Source: Euborellia annulipes
Lineage: Eukaryota > Arthropoda > Insecta > Dermaptera > Anisolabididae
Length of the DNA stretch: 64,000 bases
Reading direction: 5' to 3'
NCBI GenBank assembly: GCA_023213315.1
Contig: JAKCPI010031656.1
Span: 1-64,000 of the forward strand
Position 1 is the first letter of the stretch. The number at the start of each line of letters is the position of its first letter. The notes under the pieces are model-generated. The model ran no database searches. It saw nothing but the letters and a program-made list of their open reading frames with translations, and had not been told where the DNA came from. The translations under genes were made by a program, and so were the position numbers. Shown in pieces: positions 21,204-33,200 of this stretch.

Positions 21204-24200
21204 TTACATATCGCCAAAGATGCCAGCAAAGGTCTTGCGTAGGTTCTTCATGGTGTCTTCGCTATCCTCGCCATTGGCCTGTCCCTGAGAGCTTTGCCTT
21301 GAGAAGGGTCCACCGGTCCTAGGTGCAGCTCCTGCTGGCCCCGTTGCTGCTGCTTCTTCTTTACCGCCTCGGGAACTCGCCTGGGAGGCTGCAACACCCG
21401 CATCCCCGCCTCAACAGCCATCCTCTCTCTCTCTCTCTCTCTCTCATCACATCTTACAATCATCACATACATATTCAACAGCCCCCCTTGAGGTAAGCCA
21501 GCATCTCACTTCTTTATACGTAGTTTTAGGAGAAAATCCTTCTCTTAAGACAGACATTCTTTTTGTTCTGGTATATTTTTAAAAGTTACACAATTAGTAA
21601 TGCAAATTGTTCCAAATGATAATGAAATTTTGTTTCTAAAACCGTGATCTATACATATCTGGATGGCAAAATTAATAAAATAGCTTATATCCTTTTGTTA
21701 TACAGAGATGGATACCATGGGCGTAACTAGGGAACCCCCCAGAAAGCTCCTTGCCCCAAGAAAAATTGAGAAAATATGGGGCTTTCCAGGCCCACCGGAG
21801 GAAGCTGGTCCCATGACCCCCCCAGCCAAATTCTCTAGTTACGCCCTTGATGGATACTCTAAACAAACGAGTAAAATATGTGTGAACCCCTTAATTATAT
21901 CGTATCTAAATAATGAGTATCATAAAGTCTATATGGCCTAACATGCCGAAAGACTAAAAAAGTGACCTATACTACAATGTGTTTAATTTATTCATTACAA
22001 AAAAAAGAGGTACTGTATATCTGCAAAATTTCGAGACACATTGATTCGAATGATTTAGTAATGATAGGCCAAGAATAGAAACTACTAATAGATAATTCTC
22101 AACCGAGATGAATAGTAATGCAAATTTCATTATCTTATTTCATTAATGTGTGGTTTACTTTTTATTGGTACAGTAGTCGCCAGAAGTGCTTGATATGCTC
22201 GAGAGTGGAGCTTTGAGCTTAGTCAATCAAACCAATATTTAAAAAATAAATAAATCATCTTTTTTTAATGCATCTGAAGGGGAAAATTTATTTTTAAAGG
22301 CAGGTTTACACACCTCGAGAAATGCTAGCAATTTATCGTAACGATCGAATTTTTTCGATTTATCGTTGGGTGTAAACAGGACATTGTAGCGATTTATTGG
22401 AATTGGATGGTTGATGCCGGCCGGCATCAATTTCTGCGAATCGTAACGACATGTTTGAACATGTAAACAAGTGGCAGACATTTCTCGCTACGATTTCACT
22501 CAGTTTGCATTTGCCATTGCATTGAAGTCGTTAGCTGTCGACAACGAAATATGACAATAACTCGATTTATCGTAGCGTACAAGGTAGTAGCGTATAAACT
22601 GTACTCCAAACTTTCAATTTATTTGGAGCTATTAGTTTGTCAATCATAATTTCTCGTAGCCTGCCTTAAGTCAACACGCCTGACGGCTAAGCATTTTGGT
22701 TGCCTAAGCTCAAGGCTCCACTCTCGAGAATATCAAACCCCGAAATATATCAATTGTTTTATTTTATATATTTGATTTTAAGCCCAAAATACCATTATTT
22801 CTTTTATTATCTTTATCTTCTCTATCCATATAAATGACAAAAAAAAGTTGAAATTTAATATATATGAAGAATTATAAAATAATAATTGTGAGATTTAATT
22901 ATTCAATTTTTAATTTTAATTACCTATATCTATATTTTATTTTAATACTTTTGCTATTTTATCAAAGACAAATTCTGTCTGTCTGTCTGTCTGTTTGTAA
23001 CGCATAGACTCCGAAACTACCAAACCGATTCTCATGGAAATTTTTTTAATAAGTAGAGTATTTTCCGGGGATGGTTTTAGGCTATAATTATGTCAAATTA
23101 GGGGTAGGGAACCCCCACTTATCAGGGGATCACAAATCTAGAATTCTTCCATTGGAAAACATTGTATTCTCTCTCTACTTATGACTAATTAATTATAATA
23201 ATGAAAAAATTAAATCTCTCAAATGAAAAATAATAAAAATTGTTATATAATTAAATTTTTTTTTTTTTTTTTTTTTTTGACTGAGACATGGAGAGGGGGA
23301 GACCAGTCCCGGCAGGGACTGATTTTTGGGGAGTAGAGAGGTGAAGGGCCTCTCACTCCCAACATTGGAACCGGGTTGATGGCAATTACGCTAGATACCG
23401 GTACTGGGATTGGTGCGTGCCTCTGTGCACGAAGCACCAGGGGTAAATAACCGGGGAATGTTTTTTTTTGTAGGCTATTGAGGGTTTTTATGCCATAATT
23501 TAGGCTTTTCCCTCAAATAAAAAAAAAAAAAAAAAAAAAAAATTTTGACTGACTTCTTCTTCCCTCTAAAATTTCACATTTCCTTCAAGATAAACATTAT
23601 TTGCATCAATCTATCGAGATTTTTCTTCTATTCTCGCCTTAATCCCGAGGTGCGGGGTCGGCGGACCTCACTCTTTCCCTCTATTCCCTCCTATCAGATG
23701 TTTTTGCAACCGGAAAGGATAGAACAGGCCGGCCCGTTGCACAGTCCGACGCCTGTTGAAAATATAGAAGGAAGAGACAGACATACTAAGAGCAGAACTG
23801 CCTGTCCCAGCTCGGGCAGCTCGTGGTCGCCATTCACGTACTCACAAGATGTGGGCTCCTGAGCCAAATCTATCGAGATTATTATTTGGGCTAAATAACT
23901 CATCATAACATACCTTCCCCCTGAAATCCAGGACCTAATGTCTAGACAGAATCATCTTTAAAATTGGGAAGTAACAAGAACTACTTAATTATCGTAATAA
24001 TAAATGAGAATGAAGATAAAAACCCTTTCATTTATTATAATTTTATTTTTACTCGTAAAATTTCTCCATTCTTTCAAGTTACACACAGAATATTATTTCT
24101 GGTTGTTTAGTATGCAATAAATAGAATCATTAAAGCCAGAACGATCCTACTTTATTTCGAATTAAAAAAAAAAATATTTTAATCATCTTTTTGACGCCTG

Positions 24201-27200
24201 CTCATCATATCGACAGACAGAATAACAAAACTATTGTCGGCGCGAAAATCTCGACATCATTATTTTCTTTACTACTACGTATAAAAAAGTAGTAATGCGT
24301 ATATACTTAATATATAAAGTTTATAACAAATTACATTTATGAAATGCTTCTCCCTGTTAATATAATAAGAATTTGATAAATCATTTTAATAATAATGCAA
24401 AAATAATTAATTTAATCTCTTGATCGAAGAAAGAAAAGTTCATTGACTTGCAAAAAAAATTTTCTCCTCAATATTTGCGCCAATTGTGCCGGCCCTGGCC
24501 ATCCGTCTCTCTTAAATGACATTATTCATTTTTAATGACATGAAATTTGTTTAAATAAAATGTATAAAGTTATTAAATTAATAATTTTTCATTAAACATA
24601 AAATTTTTGATGGCGTAATTATATACATAAAATATTACATTAATTCAGATCACAATTCATTTGCATTAAAATTTTTTTAAGAGGATACATTAAAAATTAT
24701 TTATTTTCTACATTCAATTGAATTTGAAAATTATTAGGTGAATTTTATTTTACATGGTGAATCCATTTAATATAAACTGGGCCGCTGACAGGAGGGAGGG
24801 GGATAAAATCCTCTGAACTTGCCAACTCTAAATGTGTAATATGAAAAAAAAAAATTCAATAAAATTTTTCCCCGGGCCCTGATTTTAATTTTAAACTTTT
24901 TTGAAGGGGCAAAGCTGTCAGTGGCCCTGATCATAAAATCTAATTTTTCCTCTTTTATAATTGAGTGTTAATTTCTAAATAGAAGATAACATTCCTAACA
25001 TGTTGCGTCAATCCATCTTATTTCTTAAGTTTAAATTTTTGAGGTTTTGAGAAACTCCTCTTGGGAATTCAAATCATCATCTTTTTTTGGGTTTCCATTA
25101 GTACACTCGTTTAGAGCATAGTGGCGCAGAAAACCAAAACATCCTGAATTCGATTTCCAGGAGGGCAGAATTTTTCATTCTTTAAAAAATTTAATGTTAT
25201 AAAAATTCATATATTCCAAAGTAGTGACTATGATTGTAAAGATGGATAGCTATGGGCAGGAGCAGTCAATAAAAAAGACTCTGTTTGCTGGTTCTAATCT
25301 TGGAGAAGTTTCGGTTCTTTTAATTTAAGAGCCATCCTCAGTCCAAAATTAAATTAAAGGAACAGAAACGTGACCAATATTAGAACGAACATACGGAGTC
25401 TTTTATTGACTGCTCCTGCCCATAATTATCCATCTATGAATTCATATATTTAACTATCCAATCTGTGAGAATTGTGAAAAAAAGCTCATTTGATAATAGC
25501 CAAAATTTTATTCATTAACCCTTCATTAGATGATGTTTTAAGTTTGTTATCTTCTTGGGAATAGTCACAAGTTTTTCACCATCATTACACTTAGTTAGGA
25601 TCTTTAGAATTAATTTGTGAGCGTCCACATGAAAAGGTACCAAATCTTCTCTGGGCTAAATTTTCAGGAGAACCGATTAAAAAAAAAACAATTTTTTTTT
25701 TTTACTGATTTCGATTCTCTAGTTCTTCATTTTATATGATGAAATATTGAATTCATCAGAATCGATGTATTTTATATACAAAATTTGAAAAAAAGACTTT
25801 AAACTCATTTTTCTCAAAAATAGATTTTTCATAACCAAAATTTTAAAAAATCATATCTTCCAAACAAAAAATGATTCTAAAAACACCGACTTGCTCAGCA
25901 GGATGTGTTCTGTACTGAAAGCAAAAAAACCCCGGTGAAGATTTGGTTCCTTTTCATGTGGACGGTCACATTTATTGTATAAAAATATTTATTAGGCCTA
26001 TTAAAAATAAAAAAAAAAACATCTGATTTAAAAATTCCTCTTTAAATTTTGGGAATTTATTTATTTTTTTGAGTCATGTGATGGGAGCGAGAGGATCTTA
26101 TCTAAACATCTTAGATCATAACATGCCGGGGCCAGCAGCCATTGGACATTTCAGGGGGGTCATCACAACATCCAAAAATAAATAGGACTTGGAAATTTCT
26201 AACATCATTTTATTGTATACAAATCGCGGAGTTTTACAATTCTAAACAACAATTGATAATCATCAAAAACATTAAATTCACGCGGAAACAGAATACAGGA
26301 AATTGTAGATATTATTATCATCATATTTATTGATATGGATTGGAATCGATTTTGTAACCTATTATTTTACAATAAATTCAATTTAATAATAAACCAAAAT
26401 GAATGAATGCAGGAGAGGAAATCGAGGAAGTGATTTGAAATATAATTTCAAAAATTTCTAAATAATTCTACTTTCTACAAACTTGTAAAAGAATAAATGA
26501 AAAAACTGATACATATAATAATAATAATTTACTTTAATTTTATACATGCTTAATATTTTAAAAATATATTAATAATAATTCCAAAATACAAAGCTTGAAA
26601 TAATTAAGTATTGATGAATGATTACTTTTATGTGCTCTTATATTTATTTATATGATATATACGTAGATTTCGATTATAATTATTTTAAAATAAATTGCTT
26701 TCGTGCTATTTAAGCATTATGAATGAATCTCTGAACTAGCATGCTTGTTCTATGATAGAGATGGAGATTTAATAAGCGTTTGCCAGGCTCTAAAGGCTCT
26801 AATCACTACAAATTGTGCATTTTGCTCTATTATTGATGGGCGAGGCTAGGAGGAGTGTTTGAGGGCGAATCAGGGGCGAATTATCTGCATCTATTTAAGA
26901 CTAATCCTACGAATCGCTGGTGAGCCGATTAAGAGAAATAGATGTCAGTTGAAAATGCGACAAATCAATTATCTAATCTACATTTTTAAATTGAGAGAAA
27001 TATTCATTTAGGATTTATGGAAATTTGACCTTCATCTAATTTAAATTTTTTGGATAATTTTCATGAAAATTAGATTTTTTTGGTTCCTTTTCATTTAACT
27101 TCATTCGTTATTTTATAATTCTGTTTATTCGGCATAAAACATTTTCGAATTTTTAGAAATTTTGATTTTATTACCTAAAGTAACTTTCTCTTTCAGATGT

Positions 27201-30200
27201 ATCGAATAGTTTTTTAGAAAGTTAGAGCCTAGTCAGGGCCGGATTAAACAAGATGGAGGCCCTTAGGCAGTCGAAATCTCACGACCCTGTAAGCTAATAA
27301 TTCCCCCCCCCCTCCTCCTCCACCGAAATGTTTAAAATGTTCCCCTAGTGTTAGCCTAGTGATCAATAAATATACAAATCAAATTATTTTAATTTAATTA
27401 ATTAATTTAAAATTATTTTTATTTATTATTTTTGACTCCGCCTTAGAAATTATTTTAAATTCAATTTTGCAAAAAATATAGATAAATAGTGAATTAATTT
27501 TATTATTTAATTTAGAAATAAATTACTGAGAAAAAATTAAGAATAATTTTTCAAGTGAATATCTTTTGCTGCGTATTTTTGCTGCACATTTTTGGCTAAA
27601 TGATTTAAGCTTTAATCATTGTTATCACATCATCTGTTGAAGGTTGAAGAAATAGTGACCGTTAGTAGAAGTTAAATTGTTCATTTTTTGAAGTTTCTCC
27701 AAAAACCTTAGTGACCGTTAATTTGTATTACTACTTTTAATTACTAACTAAAATAGCCAAAAATATCTTTTATTACTAAATTTTTGACTGTTTTAGACAG
27801 TGTTAGGAATAATTGCAAATCGTTTCTTCTGCATATTTTTTAAAATATGTTAAAAGAAATTAAAAGCAACTGATCAACCGTCCCCCTTACATGTAGGTAA
27901 AAATAAACAAATGTGATACCCCCTCTGGGCTGTGTAATATTTGAATGGCTCCTTATATTATTTTTGTATATACGGTAAATAGTAAAAATTAGTAGTTCAT
28001 GGTGGTATATGCTACGCTAATTTCTTTTTTAAATCTAAAAAAGTAAATGAAGAGTTTAATTAGATTGGAAAAAAAAATTAGGCTATTCGAAATAGATCAA
28101 AAATAAATTAAGACAATCTAGACAAAACTATTGATTTCTCCAAACGTCTTACCATCTACTAAGATCTCCAACTGCATCTGATTTGAATATATAATTGAAT
28201 AATAACCAGGAAAGTTGACTCCTCTGTTCTGGTATTATTTAAACAGAACGCCTGCAATATTCGGTTAGGCAACCATCTTTTAAAAAAAGATTCGAAATAG
28301 TCTATCTTTCGGGATATATGGAAGTCCACTCTAAAATACAGTATTTATCAATATATACTTTAAAAGGGCTATCATCTCATAATTCACTGAGATTATTTAT
28401 TCATCAGGCTTTTGAGAAAACAAAAATATATATAAAATATCTTTTTGAAAAAAAGCCATTCTATCTATTATACAGAAGAGGATCAAAAATGCCTCCCAAC
28501 AGAATCTCTCTCACTTATTAATACAATACAAGCATAATTTATTTCGCTATTGTTACTTCCCTCTCCATCCCAGGGCTGGTTCCGCGTATCATCATTATTA
28601 TTATTTTTTAATATACTACTTTGATATTTATTCCACGAAGGCAATATCATTTTGATTCATCGGAAATTACAAAAAAAAAAAATTGAATTTTCTTTAAACA
28701 AATTGAATAGCAGTTATTTTTCATTGATCGACTCACCAGATTCCTAAATTTTCAGATATTGACTTTAAAATTTAAATTTAGCTTCATCTGAAAAAATATC
28801 GTTGATTTGTCATCTAATTTTTAGAAATCTTTATGTTGTATTTTAATATGAATATAAATTGATTATGTAGTAGTATATATATATATATTTTTATAGTTAA
28901 TTTGTGCTCGTGTTTATTTTTATTATCACTTTGCAAATTCATTTTCATAAAACTCTAGCTCTAGCTTCGCCCAAAACGAGCTCTATTTAGAAATATTTTT
29001 TTTCTTTGTTGAAGAGATTGAACACTTTATTTTATTTCAAGGGAAAGCTCTAACTTTGATTTTTTTTTTTTTTTTATCAATAAAAATGTTTATTTTTTCA
29101 TATTGGAAAAGTTTTTAAAGCACCAACTATCAATAATATGGCCAACAGAGATAGATAGTTTTTTTTTATAACTTAACTTTGAATTTAAATTTTATTCAAA
29201 AATATAATAAAAATGATATTTATTGTTAGATAAAGTTTCTCTATAAATCTATAATTTAATATTATTATTATATAAGTTTTTATAAAAATAAATTTATAAA
29301 ATTAGAACTGTAAAAAAAATAGATTTTTTTTTTTATAGAAGAATCAATCAATTATAATAAAAATATATATAATATTATTTTATCAAACCCTGATAATCGT
29401 TATTATTATTTTATATTAAAAATAAATAAATAATCGAACAAAATAGGCCATATTTATTTTTACTATTAAAAAATTTTGATTAGTTAAAATATATTATCTA
29501 TTAATCAGCTACTAATAAAAAATTCTACTCTAGTAGTATCTAAAATTTTGCCTTATCTAATTGACTAAAAGTAGCGTTCTACTATTAATTGTCTTCTTTA
29601 AAAATTCATGCATTTTAAAGACTGCTCAATGGCGAAGCAAAAAGGATTTCGCCAATCTCTAATTTTTCCCCTTATCAAGAGGCCAATAAATTTCAAAGAA
29701 GATTATTCTTATTAGTTCTTGAAAATTGTACCTACTGTAGATTTCGCCATTGACCTCGTTAATTTTTGAGCAGAGATGCAGAGCTAAGCATTCTATCAAA
29801 TTAAGGTGAAATAAATAGGATGCTGAATTGGTTAAAAAATAAATAAATAAATAAATGAAAGAAAAAAAGAATCAAAATAATTATTTAAATTACTAATGTT
29901 TTCTAAAGGTACTAATCAAAGAGCAATCTAAACTTATTATTATAGAAGACAAATGAGCCAATTTTATTTTAACTAACTAGTATTAGGAAAATAATTCATT
30001 TTTAATAAACTAGGCCCTACATAGTAAAAGGGGGAAGTTGAGGAGGCGATTAGCCGAGGGGATAAAGCACTTAAGGTTATAATCCTGAGTTGAAGATAGC
30101 TCAAATTCAAATCCACCTCATGGCCATAAACTCTATTTGAGATGCCTCCTCCTGAGGAAGGAAATGGGAACCCACCTCAGTATCATGTCATTCCCATGAA

Positions 30201-33200
30201 AGTTACTCTTCAGAGTAATCACAACGTGTCAAGTCTGACACTAATAACTGAGAGACATAGTAAAAATGTTTACTCAAAGCAAAACTTTTTAATAATTATT
30301 TTGTAATTTTTATTTCTCTGAAGAAATTTCTGTCACTTCTAATTAAAAACCACTGTGTGAGGGTAAGAAGGACAATTTCAATAAAACAGAAAAATATTAG
30401 GCTAATAAGATTTTACTAGAATTCGGTTGTTTTCTGTTATTATGCCAATCATTTTTATTTTTCTTGAGGAGGGGACCCACACAGCACGGAATATTGCAAT
30501 CTTGCTCAATGTTGACAATATTGCGGCAACATTGATGCAATATTGCAGCTCAAACAGCAATATTGCTAGTTTGGAATATTGCCGCTGCAATTTTGCCAAG
30601 ATTCGCAATGTTTCTGCAACATTGCTGCAATATTTTGTGCTGTTGGGGGAGGTAGGTTTGAATGACCAGACCTTAAAGAATATAGAATATTTTTTATATG
30701 ATAATGTAGGAATTGGTGCTGATTACATGATTTCGGGAGAAATAAATAATTATTGTGAGGGAGGAGGTTTCAACCCCCAAGTCTCTCCTTTACGATGTTT
30801 CTATAAAATTCGAATTTTGGTCTAATTTGCACTTAAAGATAGTAAGTAAGCTTTTTTTTAAATTTTTTACAAAAATATCAGAACGTTAAATATTTAAATT
30901 TTTACTTTTTCGAGTAACAGTCCACCTTTGTGTAGTTGTTAATTCCAAGAAAAAGAAAAAACGGAACAATTAGTAGAAAACGTAATTAGTGAGTTGGCCA
31001 TATTGATTGCCTACTTTCCAGCAACCAAATTATTAATCTTACAGTATTTTAATTTTCACAGCCAAAATAATTTTTTTTCTACTTTCTTTAAATGGATTAT
31101 TATGTTTTTTATAACTTATTAAAAAAAAATATTCCTTAATTCTGATATTAGTTCAAAATTGATCTATCAAAATATTTTATTTTGATTAATAATGCAATTT
31201 CGTAGCTAAAGTGCTTACTTACACTCCCATAATCGAACTGTCAGACAACATTAGTGAGATAACAACCAAATATTCGTAATCAATAATATATTAGCCTCAT
31301 ATATCATCCCTAGATTATAAACTACTTTTCTTCCATTTTTTATTCAAGAATATTTTTTAAGTAATGAATGACTAAAACCCTTAATCCTATTATAGGTAGA
31401 ATTTTATAGCAATTCCTCAAAAATTAACCGCGGAACAAGTGCTGATTTTCTGACGTGATTGATCTTCAAAATCCTTGAAGTGTTTCTTTAAATAGAGTAA
31501 ATAAATTCGAATTAACAAGAGATGTTGAAGGAAGGTTTCAGACCACTCCACTTCAGTGCTGAAAGAGTTCTTACTCTAATTAAATTGTAGAGATTAGATT
31601 GAAAAGTTCGAAAATTAGACACAGGCTTGATAGCTAGAGATAAATATACAAAAGGAGGAATTAGAGATAGAAAATAAAGCAACTTGTTTCAATGAAAATA
31701 TGCTTTTCATTTCTTTCTAGAAATTAATTAAAGCACCCAAATATAGCATTAGGGAAAGGATTTTATTTTTAAAATAAAATAAAATTTGGCCATAGAGTCT
31801 TGTATAATAGTTGACTACATCTAATACACTACAGTAACTTTCCTCTAAAAAGAATAAAAATTTCGTTATGAAATACATTTTTTCAAATCGTCTAATAGTT
31901 AATGTATTAATAAAATATATTTTTGAATTATAATTCATTGATATGTAAAGGGATGAGGGTTTAGGGATGAAGGAGGAGGCGATTAGCGATCATCCGCGTT
32001 AAATCAGCGATCGATGAATGATCATCGGCGTTCAGCAGGCGAGACAGGCGGCGACGAGGCTTATTGTTTGTTGTCTTTGTTTGAACATTTTCCGGGGATA
32101 AATTGAATGATTTTTTTGCATATTTAAATTTTTTTTTTTTTTTGTATCATCGCATCTCTCATTCAATCACTCACTTGATTCAATTTTGAATAGCGTAAAA
32201 AAGAAAATTGAGTTAATAAATCGTTTAGAAATTTTTTTAACAGTCTATTTAGATGAGTATTTAATGAAATTTTACTAACTAAATATATTTATACATATGA
32301 TGGAACATCAAAGCATGTTTCCAATCCCCTATTATTAGAGTAAACACTTTCAAATAATCCCTAATAAATATGATTTTCAAATACTACAGTAATTTAGTTA
32401 TCAATTTTATTTTTTTAAAAAGCTTGAGAGAGGAAGCAAAGGGGGTTGATTGAAATGAGGAGGTAAAAAGAGATTGAGAAAAGGGGAATTCTGGGGTTTT
32501 ACTATGATATTATAGATATAAACCATCGCCATATGAGCTTACTAAAACTAATCAATATAATTTTCCATAATGATAATATATAACAACTATTGTGTATATT
32601 CTCATAAAAAGTGATGACATAATTAAATTAAATTAATACGTAGGAAGAGGAGATATCAGCCAAACAGGAGAGCTTCTATCAAATAAAAATCTCAATCCAG
32701 AAGACGTTTCGGCTTTAATTAGATATATAAACCCATCATCAGTTCTTATGAGAATATTGGCACTCTCAAAGTATACACCATTGAGTTGCAGATGGCAGCC
32801 GAAACGTTTTCTTGGATTGAGTTTTTCATTTGATAGAGGCTCTCCTGTTTGGCTGACATCCTCCTCTTCTCTTAATCTGATATTGTCGTACCTCAGGATA
32901 ATTTGAATTCTTCTCTTAAGGGAGCGTTTTCCAAACTGAGAGATGCGGACTAGTCGAAGGGGAGGCGCGAATGTTATCCCCAGTGAGCAAATAATTGCTA
33001 AAGTTTTATAAATATAATAATAAATAAAAAAACTCTATAACTACGAGTAGCTATCTCGTCAATAACACCGAAATTTGATAACCTTGCACTGATAGACATA
33101 TAAATACATCCATCTCATTAAAAGACAATAAAAAATATTGTTATTTTGCCTTAGTTTGTATTAATAAATTTAAAAATTTGTGTGTTTGTATTATTTTATA

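Noticed and set aside
21248..21478. Minus-strand frame [15 protein letters not shown] in the last synapsin exon
   Set aside because: It is out of frame with domain E; the frame ending [14 protein letters not shown] is the conserved one and fits the upstream exon phase.
23545..23862. 105-codon open frame in the GGGGTCGGC repeat
   Set aside because: The same DNA occurs at 41828-42012 and 53526-53665 without the frame being kept, so it is repeat sequence rather than a gene.
32651..32861. CRISPR-like or bacterial features
   Set aside because: The repeats are inverted and dispersed, not regularly spaced direct repeats, and the window is clearly eukaryotic.
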